DNA of 64,000 bases from the NCBI GenBank assembly GCA_019416455.1, contig DXXG01000007.1, positions 1 through 64,000 of the forward strand, in the 5' to 3' direction. The position numbers were made by a program, and so were the translations under genes. Shown here piece after piece: positions 7,717-15,886 of this stretch (position 1 is the first letter of the stretch; every line of letters starts with the position of its first letter). The stretch comes from Clostridiales bacterium. Its GTDB lineage: Bacteria > Bacillota > Clostridia > Oscillospirales > Acutalibacteraceae. A model generated the notes under the pieces. It worked only from the letters and a program-made list of their open reading frames with translations. It was not told the DNA's origin and ran no database searches.

Positions 7717-9333
7717 ATGAAAGAATATATCTTTAAGAAAAACAAGCTGCTTACTGCCGTCATGGCAGTGGTGACTATCCTGCATACAGCGGCTGAAGCT
7801 ATGGTAGCCCTAATGATCAGCCGGATCATCGACACGATCAATGAGATCCTCTCCACCGGAAACACCGGACTCATCGTCAATATCGCAATCCTTTGTGTTA
7901 TGTTCGCGCTGTTTGTGGGGGCCGTGGTATTCAGCTCCATGTACACCCAGGCCCTTTGGATCAAAAAAATCATGCTGCGGCTGAATAATTCCTTATTCCA
8001 CGGCATGATGTACCAGCCCATAGCTGCCCACCAAGATCACAGCAGCGCCGAAAATCTGACCCTGCTGACACAGTCCGTGGGGACCTTTGAAGAAAACTAC
8101 TTAAAAAACGGCATCAAGATTTTCCAGTCGGCGCTGAGCATTATAATGGCGGTAACACTGTTGTTCACTATCAATCCCTTGGTGGCCGCAATCTCTATCG
8201 TGGCCATGTGCGTTCCCACACTGCTCCCCCACCTGTTCAGCAGAAAAATGGCAAGCCGCCAAGAGGATATTCTAAAGCAGACCACAAATTATACCGGCAA
8301 AGTTAAAGACGCCCTCACTGGCTACGAGGTGATTAAAACATACCACACTGAGCCCCAAAGTGAGACTCTCTGCCAAACGCAGGCTGATGCCCTGGAGAGC
8401 AGCAAGCTGAAGATGGCCACCACCACAGCCACTGTACACAGCGTCGCCAACATCTCCTCAGTGATCGTGCAGCTGTTTATCATGCTGCTGGCGGGCATGT
8501 TCGCGGTGCGCGGGCTGATTTCCTTGGGAAGTATCCTGGCCGTGGTCAATTTGACGGGCATGGTGGTATCCCCCGCCTTCGAGATCGCGGGACAAATCAC
8601 ACAACTGAAATCTACCCGGCCCATCGTGGATCAGATGTTTGCCTTGCTGAAGGCCTCTGATACCCCTGTCCCCAGGACCGATATCAAACACAGCCTTGTG
8701 CTGGACGATGTGACCTTCTCTTACGCAAATATCCCCGTGTTGACTCACGCTAGCGCACGGTTCGAGCAGGGCAAGAAATATGCTATCGTGGGTAAAAGCG
8801 GCAGCGGAAAAAGCACCTTGCTAAAACTGCTGGCCGGTTACTACGAAAACTTTGACGGCCGTATCCTAGTGGACGGTCAGAACGGCGTGCAGTGTGACTG
8901 TGCCGTCATCCATCAAAATGTGTTCCTGTTCGATGACACCATCCGCAACAATATCACTCTGCGTGGCGATTACGCCGACGCTCAAGTACAGGCTGCTGTC
9001 CACGCCGCAGGCCTCGACGAAATGGTAGCTGGCTTGCCGAAGGGGTTGGAGACAAGCGCAGCTGAAAACGGGGCGCGTTTCTCCGGCGGCGAACGGCAGC
9101 GCATCGCCATAGCTCGGGCTCTGCTGCACCAAAAATCTCTTCTGCTGGTGGACGAGGCCACCTCTTCCCTTGACGCTGAAAACGCGGCAAGAATCGAAAA
9201 AAGCATCTTGGGCCTGCAAGGCATCACCTGCATCACTGTAACTCACAAAACCGATGCTGAAACCATGGCCCGATATGACCAAATTTTACGGATGGAAGGC
9301 GGCATGCTACACCCCGAAAGGAAACCCGCTTAA
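7717..9333 (+). CDS. ABC exporter, fused membrane and ATPase domains
   Basis: A 538-residue half-transporter. AGGAGG precedes the ATG. Residues 1-310 form a six-helix exporter domain. The nucleotide-binding domain (about 325-538) has Walker A GKSGSGKST near 358, signature FSGGERQRIAIARAL near 454, Walker B LLLVDEATSSLD near 474 with catalytic Glu, and the H-loop TVTHK. It is somewhat short for the family and has no peptidase domain, so if it exports a peptide it does not cleave it itself. It would work as a homodimer unless a partner lies elsewhere. The substrate is unknown; the peptide gene just upstream is the obvious candidate. Confidence 0.85.
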   Translation: MKEYIFKKNKLLTAVMAVVTILHTAAEAMVALMISRIIDTINEILSTGNTGLIVNIAILCVMFALFVGAVVFSSMYTQALWIKKIMLRLNNSLFHGMMYQPIAAHQDHSSAENLTLLTQSVGTFEENYLKNGIKIFQSALSIIMAVTLLFTINPLVAAISIVAMCVPTLLPHLFSRKMASRQEDILKQTTNYTGKVKDALTGYEVIKTYHTEPQSETLCQTQADALESSKLKMATTTATVHSVANISSVIVQLFIMLLAGMFAVRGLISLGSILAVVNLTGMVVSPAFEIAGQITQLKSTRPIVDQMFALLKASDTPVPRTDIKHSLVLDDVTFSYANIPVLTHASARFEQGKKYAIVGKSGSGKSTLLKLLAGYYENFDGRILVDGQNGVQCDCAVIHQNVFLFDDTIRNNITLRGDYADAQVQAAVHAAGLDEMVAGLPKGLETSAAENGARFSGGERQRIAIARALLHQKSLLLVDEATSSLDAENAARIEKSILGLQGITCITVTHKTDAETMARYDQILRMEGGMLHPERKPA

Positions 9334-9474
9334 AAGGATGAAAATCGTCTTGGCCACCGAGTTCTACCAATCGTTGTCATAAACAAACTTTTTTGATTTG
9401 GCTGCCAAAAATCACATCTCATTACGCAATTTCTAAATTAAGGCAAGGCACAGCTTTTACTGTTCCTCACATAG

Positions 9475-9502
9475 AAAGACCGGGACTTTCGTCCCGGCCT
9501 TT
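9475..9502 (-). terminator. SLH-associated terminator, copy A
   Basis: AAAGACCGGGAC at 9475-9486 pairs with GTCCCGGCCTTT at 9491-9502. It lies 70 bases past the stop of the CAP/SLH gene. Close relatives lie behind four other SLH genes or fragments. It may also serve the exporter read from the left. Confidence 0.65.
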
Positions 9503-9573
9503 CCATTTCACCCTATTGGATATTTTCACACACTTAACTCTATTCACTATACGCAGCAACGTCCTGGTGGAGC

Positions 9574-10620
9574 TTATCCTATAAACAGCTGTGTCCAATA
9601 GATATTTCCGCCATACTCAATAACGCCAACTCCAATGGCGTCAAATCCAGACCCCAGAATATTTGACCGGTGACCCGGTGAATTCATCCAGCCCGTCATC
9701 ACCATTTCCGGATCAGGGAATCCGAAAGCGATATTTTCACCAGCAGTGCCATAAGAAATGCCGTACTCACTCAATATGGTGAAGCAATCGCTGCCATCGG
9801 GCCGAGTATGAGAAGGTTCCTGGATAAGTTCAACGGCGCGCGCCGTTGCGGCAAATTGCAAATCTGTCTCGACTCGCAGTTCGCTAAGCCCAGCCTTTGC
9901 CCGTTCTTCGTTCACCAGCTCCACGACCTCAGCAGCATACAGGTTAATTCCCAAACCATAATCCGCAATCGCATTGGCTGTGTTCAACACTACTGCCGCT
10001 TGGGCGCGTGTCAGGAAATACTCGCCGCCGAACGTGCCGTACTCATCCATGCCGCTCAACAGATTCAGAGCGTAGACTCCCATGACCGGCTCCCGATATT
10101 CCCCAGGGATTTTAGCCCAATCCCCGATATAGTTGGAGGCATTGGAACTGTTTAACACAGTCACGCCGTCATAAGTGAGTATGCCGCCATCGACATATTG
10201 GACAGCACCGACCTCTTTCGCTACATTATACAAAAATGTGGCCATCCGATACCGGTTGAGGGGATTGTTCAGCACTGCTTTTTCACCCAGATCGCTGGTA
10301 AGCAAACCGTGCGCCTGAGCAACGTCCACATAAGGCTGATACCAAGGCTCACCCGCACTGCCAGGGCCAACCTCCTCAAAATAGAGAGACTTGGTAATCA
10401 TCGTCACAAACTCTGCGCCTGTAACACGCTGTTCCGGAGAGTAACGTCCCCCTCCTACACCAGTAACCCAGCCCTTTTCTGCTGCCCGCTGCACATGATG
10501 GTATGCCCAATGGGTATTCGGAACATCAGAAAACGCGCTTCCTGCTGCTGAAGCTGCCACGGGTAACATCCCCACCACTAAGCAGACTGCCAAAAGCAAG
10601 GACAAAACTTTCTTCTTCAT
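9574..10620 (-). CDS. SLH surface protein with CAP (SCP/PR1) domain
   Basis: A 348-residue exported protein. I chose the ATG at 10620 to match the paralogue's start (MKKKVLSLLL); an adjacent ATG at 10623 is equally possible, and AAAGGAG precedes both. Signal peptide 1-26, SLH repeats about 28-82, 93-138 and 163-215, then a CAP domain (about 230-348) with HTRPDG, GENIAFG and WMNSPGHRSNIL, the usual cavity motifs. Bacterial CAP proteins are secreted and wall-associated; their biochemical roles are poorly known. The first 215 residues are nearly the same as the protein at 1048-2169, so this is one scaffold with another effector domain. It is transcribed alone from the promoter at 10727-10755. 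Confidence 0.9.
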   Translation of the reverse strand: MKKKVLSLLLAVCLVVGMLPVAASAAGSAFSDVPNTHWAYHHVQRAAEKGWVTGVGGGRYSPEQRVTGAEFVTMITKSLYFEEVGPGSAGEPWYQPYVDVAQAHGLLTSDLGEKAVLNNPLNRYRMATFLYNVAKEVGAVQYVDGGILTYDGVTVLNSSNASNYIGDWAKIPGEYREPVMGVYALNLLSGMDEYGTFGGEYFLTRAQAAVVLNTANAIADYGLGINLYAAEVVELVNEERAKAGLSELRVETDLQFAATARAVELIQEPSHTRPDGSDCFTILSEYGISYGTAGENIAFGFPDPEMVMTGWMNSPGHRSNILGSGFDAIGVGVIEYGGNIYWTQLFIG

Positions 10621-10726
10621 CATTTGAACTCCTTTCGTCTCCCAACAAAATGGATCCTCATTTCCAAGAAACAGAACTCGAGAGGCCGTTTCAAAAAGAC
10701 AAACGGCCAAAATTCTGTTCCCTGTT
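10621..10726 (-). promoter_or_regulatory. conserved 5' leader with stem-loop (copy 2)
   Basis: The stem GGCCGTTT/AAACGGCC pairs 10684-10691 with 10701-10708, eight base pairs. It sits at the same place as the stems in the other two SLH leaders, with a loop of different length and sequence. Confidence 0.5.
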
Positions 10727-10755
10727 CCATAATTTCATTCTATTACTTTTTTCAA
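10727..10755 (-). promoter_or_regulatory. promoter of CAP/SLH gene
   Basis: Minus strand TTGAAA (10750-10755), 17-base spacer, TTATGG (10727-10732), aligned with the promoter of the paralogue at 2276-2304. Confidence 0.5.
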
Positions 10756-10986
10756 AAATTACAAGAGGGGATATAAAAGAAATACCGAGTTATCACGCTC
10801 ATAGAGATCAACACGTAGTCATGCAAGAAGTGTGATGAAAAGCAGAAAGGGGCGCTGTCACGGATCTGACAGTTAGCCCCTTCGGAAAACTACAAGTAAT
10901 GACTTATATTGACCATTCGAATAACTGCCGAGCAGCCATCGTTTTTAGTGTACTGACCCCAAAATCAATGACCAAGCATATTGCAA

Positions 10987-11292
10987 ATCACTGTGCTTTC
11001 GTTGCGCGATTCTTTAAGATGTGATTTTGTCCACTGTCAGCCATTTTTCTAACTACCTTCTCCTTACAGAACAAAATTGTCACCGATCTTGTGGAGCTAT
11101 TCCAGTGACAGTAAGACTGACACTCAAATCATTCTCAAATACATATTCCTTGTCCTGATATGCCAGCTAGGCAGCATTATGATCAGGCGCTTAGCTATAT
11201 TTCAAAGTGTTCCAGAGGTGTGTCCCTACCTTTGGGATTGGCAGATAGCCGGACGCTCTGCTCACGCTGTCAAAAGTGATTTTCTAATAAAC
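10987..11292. other. intergenic, no supported gene
   Basis: No frame with a ribosome site or recognisable product on either strand. Confidence 0.35.
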
Positions 11293-11321
11293 AAAAAGGC
11301 CGAGACTTCCGTCCCGGCCTT
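11293..11321 (-). terminator. SLH-associated terminator, copy B
   Basis: GGCCGAGAC (11298-11306) pairs with GTCCCGGCC (11311-11319) with one mismatch, and a five-T tract follows on the minus strand. It lies 45 bases past the stop of the leucine-rich-repeat SLH gene. Confidence 0.65.
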
Positions 11322-11366
11322 CCGTTTCACTCTACTCAATCATATTTTTTCGCGCTAAAACAAGGT

Positions 11367-13928
11367 TTACTTCGCTACGTTCTGGTCAAACTTAGACATG
11401 ATGCTGGCTGCTTCACCGCGGATAGCAGTGCCCACGGGATTCAATGTGCCATTTTCATTGCCATTGATCAGTCCTTCACCATTAGCCCAAGACAGAGCGG
11501 TCTTTGCCCAATCGCTCACCTTGGATACGTCAGAGAAGTTGTTCAGATCCCCAGCAGCGCTCAAATCATAACCCTTATACTTAGCATAGTTGTACATCAT
11601 CTGCGCAAACTGCTCACGGGTCACGTTGGCGGTAGGATCAAACTTACCGTCGCCTACACCAGCAACCACATTATTTTTCGCACCCCAAGTGATAGCCTTC
11701 ACTGCCCAATCGCCTGCGGCTGCAGTATCGGTAAAATCAGCGGTACCAGTCACAGCAGGCTGGCCTTCCAGATTGTACAGAATCTGCACGGCCTGGGCGC
11801 GGTTCAGCTTCGCGGTGGGCGCGAAGGTAGTGGTAGAAGTGCCGGCCATCAGCTTATTCTCGTACACGTACTTCACCGCTTCATACCACCAGTCACTGGT
11901 CTTTACATCAGTAAAGGGAGTAGCGTTCTTCTCGACGAAGGTGGCGCTCACGGTCACGCTGCCCTCGGGCATTGTGAAGGTGTATTCGGTATCGCTCACC
12001 TTAGTGGTGAGTACAGTCTTGCCGGAAGCGTCCTTCACGGTCAGGGTACCCAGCTTGTAACCCTCCGCGGGAGAAACGGTAAGGGTCACCTTGTCGCCCT
12101 TAGCAGCGCTGGTGGGGCTGGCAGTCACTTTACCGTTTTCAGCGCTGTTCACGGTCACGGTGTAGCTGGTGGATCCACCACCGCCACCGCCGCCAGTAGA
12201 GCCACCACCGGTGGAACTACCGGGAATAGTAGGCGCACTAAAAATACCATCAGTAAATTTTGCTTTTACTTTATCAAGGTGTGCTTTGTTATCAGGAGTA
12301 TCGGTCAGTTCGCTTCCGCTCAAATCCCAAGTGATACCAGTAGAGTCGAAATCATCTGCGCTAGCGATTTCTGCCAGGCCGGAGATGGAAGTCAGTTCCA
12401 GGTTCTTCGCAGTGAGAGTATTAAGCTCAGGGAACGCCGACTTCTTCTCACTAGCATCCCAAACACTCTCCAACTTGGTTACCTTGGTGTCAGAAATGTT
12501 CAGAGTTTCAATAGTATCAGCCACTCCACTGGCAACAAGGCCACCCACGTCTTCAATGGAAGTACCACTGAAATTTAATTCTTTCAGAGCATTCAGCCCA
12601 CTTAACGCACCAAAGGCCGCGGCAGTGAGGTCCAGATTTTGGCTGACATCCAGGTAAGTCAGCTTCGTCAGAGTTGCCAATCCACCAATTTCGGTAATCC
12701 CAGTATTGGAGAGGTTCAGCCAGGTAAGGCCGGTGTAACCTGCCAAAATACCGGTATTGTCCTTTGCACCGCCAGCAGAAGTAATCGCTTGTTCACTCAT
12801 GTCCAGCTTGGTCAAAGTGGTAGTGATAAAGGTATTAACAGCCTCTAAACGGCCCTGGTATGTATTCTGCAAATCCGCTCCTTTTGCAATGTTGTAGAAG
12901 AACGTCAAATTACGCAGTGCTTCCCAAGTAGGCGCATAGGTATCGCCAGATTTCGTTACTTCAACTTGTTTCTGCCAATATTCTGTGGTGATGACCAGAT
13001 CTTCAAGTTCAGATTTCCATTCACCATCCGCAACAGTGGCGCCGAAATTGCCGGGATCCAAATAGCTCCAAACATAGGTGTTTTCGCCTGTAACAATGTT
13101 CTCGCCACCAGAAGTTTTGAAAGTACCGTTGTCCGAAAGAACTACCTTGGAACTATCAGATTCGCCAACGACACTGGTTTTGTCATACACGGTCAGCGCT
13201 CCGCCAGCAACCTGAATTTCTGCTTTAGGGCCAACGGAAACTTTAGCGCCCTGGGCAACTTTAATTTCACCGTTACTGACGACCTTCAATGTACCATCCA
13301 AATCGATCATTGCAGGCTTATTTTTTTGGACCGCGTTCAGGATGCCGGACACACTCATGGAAGCCTCTGCGGGAATTACCAGCTGCACACCGTATGTTGC
13401 GGGACCTGCTCCCACATGCAAGAACGCTACTTTTCCAGTGGGCACTTCTACTTGAGCGCCACTGGACAGCGTCCAAACACAGCCTCCGGATGCAAAGTTG
13501 TTCAATCCGCTGATGGTGATAGATCCAGCGGTGATGTTCATGCGGGCATCCACGCCTCCGAACCAGGCTTCGGTGCTACTGCCAGTTTTATTAGGCAATT
13601 GCAGAACGCCACCGGCCTCAACCGTGATGCTGCCTTGATAGCCCACCAGCTTCCCAAAATTTGTAGCATCAACTGTTATATCGCCGGTAGATTTAACGAC
13701 AATATTTGTTTTTGCGGCGCCAAGCGCGGTAGCATCGTCTTCAGAAACAGTATAAGTTCCAACTGCTTCCACGGTACCGGCTTCGCCGGCAGCTGCCAAA
13801 GCAGCAGCAAGCTTGTCATACGGCGTTCCATTTACCTGGAAAGGCTTATCCGCCGCGCTGGCAGCCAGCGGCAGCATACCTACGATCAGGCACACTGCCA
13901 GAAGAAGGGATAAAACTTTCTTCTTCAT
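11367..13928 (-). CDS. SLH surface protein with leucine-rich repeats
   Basis: An 853-residue exported protein. AAAGGAG precedes the ATG at 13928. Signal peptide 1-26 (ASAA). Residues about 30-330 are Val/Gly/Thr-rich and look like a beta-helix or beta-sandwich. About 345-560 carry leucine-rich repeats (LTKLDMSEQAI, LTWLNLSNTGI, LTYLDVSQNLDL, LKELNFSGTSI, IETLNISDTKV). A Gly/Ser linker at about 572-590 (STGGGSTGGGGGGGS) leads to an InlB-type beta repeat (about 592-665, ENGKVTASPTSAAKGDKV) and three C-terminal SLH repeats (about 670-853). SLH is at the C-terminus here but at the N-terminus in the two shorter paralogues, although promoter, leader and terminator types are shared. Probable role: wall-anchored adhesin or ligand binder. 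Confidence 0.9.
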   Translation of the reverse strand: MKKKVLSLLLAVCLIVGMLPLAASAADKPFQVNGTPYDKLAAALAAAGEAGTVEAVGTYTVSEDDATALGAAKTNIVVKSTGDITVDATNFGKLVGYQGSITVEAGGVLQLPNKTGSSTEAWFGGVDARMNITAGSITISGLNNFASGGCVWTLSSGAQVEVPTGKVAFLHVGAGPATYGVQLVIPAEASMSVSGILNAVQKNKPAMIDLDGTLKVVSNGEIKVAQGAKVSVGPKAEIQVAGGALTVYDKTSVVGESDSSKVVLSDNGTFKTSGGENIVTGENTYVWSYLDPGNFGATVADGEWKSELEDLVITTEYWQKQVEVTKSGDTYAPTWEALRNLTFFYNIAKGADLQNTYQGRLEAVNTFITTTLTKLDMSEQAITSAGGAKDNTGILAGYTGLTWLNLSNTGITEIGGLATLTKLTYLDVSQNLDLTAAAFGALSGLNALKELNFSGTSIEDVGGLVASGVADTIETLNISDTKVTKLESVWDASEKKSAFPELNTLTAKNLELTSISGLAEIASADDFDSTGITWDLSGSELTDTPDNKAHLDKVKAKFTDGIFSAPTIPGSSTGGGSTGGGGGGGSTSYTVTVNSAENGKVTASPTSAAKGDKVTLTVSPAEGYKLGTLTVKDASGKTVLTTKVSDTEYTFTMPEGSVTVSATFVEKNATPFTDVKTSDWWYEAVKYVYENKLMAGTSTTTFAPTAKLNRAQAVQILYNLEGQPAVTGTADFTDTAAAGDWAVKAITWGAKNNVVAGVGDGKFDPTANVTREQFAQMMYNYAKYKGYDLSAAGDLNNFSDVSKVSDWAKTALSWANGEGLINGNENGTLNPVGTAIRGEAASIMSKFDQNVAK

Positions 13929-14035
13929 TTCTCTTTACTCCTTTCGTCATCCAACAGGGTGAATTCTTTTTTCTGAGAAACAGAAAAAAGACACCGTTTC
14001 GAGAAAAAGAAACGGGCAAAATTCTGTTCCCAGTT
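13929..14035 (-). promoter_or_regulatory. conserved 5' leader with stem-loops (copy 3)
   Basis: The stem CCGTTTC/GAAACGG pairs 13994-14000 with 14009-14015. A second stem, TCTTTTTTCTG with CAGAAAAAAGA, lies between it and the start codon (about 13966-13992). The first stem is shared in position with the leaders at 2170-2275 and 10621-10726. Confidence 0.5.
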
Positions 14036-14064
14036 CTATAATGTTACTCTATCACTTTTAGCAA
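14036..14064 (-). promoter_or_regulatory. promoter of LRR/SLH gene
   Basis: Minus strand TTGCTA (14059-14064), 17-base spacer, TTATAG (14036-14041), same architecture as the other two SLH promoters. Confidence 0.5.
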
Positions 14065-14141
14065 AAAAACACAAGAGGAAGAATGGAAAAAAGTCGAGGA
14101 TCACTCTGCACAAACAAGCCGACCAATTCAAGACAATTATA

Positions 14142-14170
14142 TTGATATCAAACAAGCACCATGTTATAAT
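14142..14170 (+). promoter_or_regulatory. promoter of the dGTPase gene
   Basis: TTGATA (14142-14147), 17 bases, TATAAT (14165-14170), about 30 bases ahead of the ATG at 14203. Confidence 0.65.
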
Positions 14171-14202
14171 ACATGCATCTTAGGAAAAGGAGTGGAATTG
14201 AG

Positions 14203-15672
14203 ATGGAATGGGAATATTTGCTGTCGAAAAACAGACTGGGCCAAGAAGATACAGAACCAAGGGACTGGTCAAATTACCCTATCAATACATTTGAAAAAGA
14301 TTACAACAAAATCGTTTCCAGCGCGGCTTTCCGCAGGCTCCAAGATAAAACACAGGTTTTCCCCTTGGACAAAAGCGATTTCGTGCGCACCCGGCTCACC
14401 CACTCCATCGAGGTTTCTACGGTTGCACGCCAGTTGGGGATCATGATCTCAAAAAACACCACAAAATACAAACAACAGGCTGTGGCTGACGCCGCAGAAG
14501 ATATTTCTTCTGTTTTATAATGCGCAGGTCTGTTGCACGATTTAGGCAATCCTCCCTTTGGTCACTTCGGTGAGGAAGTGATCGGAGAATGGTTTAGAAA
14601 CAATCTTGGAAAGATCTTATACCGCTCAAATGAGACCATGCCTTCTGACCAGCAACGGACAGTCAGGGATATGTTAACAGATCAGATGGCTGCCGATTTG
14701 GAACATTTTGAAGGCAATGCTCAAGCTCTGCGCCTGCTTTCCAAAGCCCGGTATAATTCCGATATAAACGTTTCTGTTTCTGTTATCAGTACATTAATAA
14801 AATATCCGACGGATTCCCTTTCTTTCTGCAAAACTGACAAAAATGTGGCCGCTCATAAGTTGGGCTATTATTTGGCGGAAAAAGATGTTTTTCTCCAAAT
14901 TGCAGATATGGTAGGAACCGCGAAAAACGGTAATAGGATCTGCCGCCACCCCTTAACGTTTTTCCTTGAGGCAGCAGATGACATTGCCTATGCCACAGCG
15001 GATTTAGAAGATGCGTTCAAAAAGAGGTTATTCACGTTACAAGAGTTTATCGAGTATTTTAAAAACGGATATGATCACAGTCAGGTGGGAGTTCGTACCG
15101 GTCAATACAATTACTCGAAGGAGCACTATTCTAATGAGCTGATTGAAACACTGGAAAGTTATGTGGATGTGCCGGAAGACGAACGTTTCCACCGCTGGAT
15201 CCACTATGCAAGACGGTGGCTCATGCACAATGCTACGTTCCGCTTTTCAAAAGAATATGAAAACATTATGGATGGTGAGTTCCAAGAAGAACTTTTCAGC
15301 AATGTAAATCATACTATCACTATGAAAATCCTAAAAAATGCCATGGTTCAGTTTGTTTATAATTCACCTGGAATCTTACGGCTAGAACTTTCCGCACAAA
15401 CAATCCTCTCTTTTCTTCTGGATAAATTTGTACACTCTGTGCTGTATTTTGGCTGTGAGGATGATACTTACAAATTGACACAAGCAGATAAAAAGTGTTT
15501 GCATTTGATCTCCAGCAACTATAAAAATGATTACAAAAATGAAATATGTGGTCATGAGAACGATGAAAAATATTGTTTATATCTGCGGCTGTTAATGGTG
15601 ACCGACTACATCAGCGGCATGACCGACTCTTTTGCCCGAACGCTCTATCGAGAGTTAAGCGGGATTGAATAA
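14203..15672 (+). pseudogene. dgt: dGTP triphosphohydrolase gene interrupted by an in-frame TAA
   Basis: One continuous frame of 489 codons with a single TAA at 14518-14520 (codon 106). The first part has the dGTPase N-terminus (SSAAFRRLQDKTQVF, RTRLTHSIEV with the first metal His near residue 67). Directly after the stop comes CAGLLHDLGNPPFGHFGEE with the HD pair, then the rest of the domain to FARTLYRELSGIE. The enzyme normally splits dGTP to deoxyguanosine and triphosphate. No base is inserted or lost, promoter, ribosome site and terminator are intact, and both halves look conserved. The lesion is therefore a recent nonsense mutation, a sequencing error, or a read-through site. The 105-residue N-terminal product alone would be inactive. 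Confidence 0.85.
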
Positions 15673-15772
15673 ATGAAAATGCCGGCATCACAAAGACTTT
15701 TAAATATTTCAAGGTATTATATTAAAATAGTGCCAATAGGCAAATGAACTGTGCTGATTTCGTCCCAAAAAC

Positions 15773-15803
15773 AAAAAACCGGTCCAAAAAGACCGGTTTT
15801 TTT
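15773..15803. terminator. terminator between dgt and the sulfatase gene
   Basis: AAAAAACCGGTC (15773-15784) pairs with GACCGGTTTTTTT (15791-15803). A-rich and T-rich outer arms make it usable from both the dgt side and the convergent sulfatase side. Confidence 0.8.
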
Positions 15804-15886
15804 GTTACCCCTTTTTGAGTTACCCAAACAAAAGGAAACTCTTTAAAAAAACCACATTACAAACTTTTTTAGTAGGGGGAACATTT

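Larger units (their letters stand above)
9975..10986 (-). repeat. 1-kb duplicated SLH module, copy 2
   Basis: Counterpart of 1525-2533, covering SLH codons, leader, promoter and upstream flank. Overall length is within a few bases of copy 1, and substitutions are mostly at third codon positions in the coding part. Confidence 0.75.

Noticed and set aside
13966..14015. Leader of the LRR/SLH gene as a transcription attenuator
   Set aside because: A T-run follows the stem in this copy only; the other two leaders have no T-run, so attenuation is not a shared property.
15674..15748. A 24-codon frame starting directly after the dgt stop
   Set aside because: No ribosome site of its own and no conserved features; likely chance.
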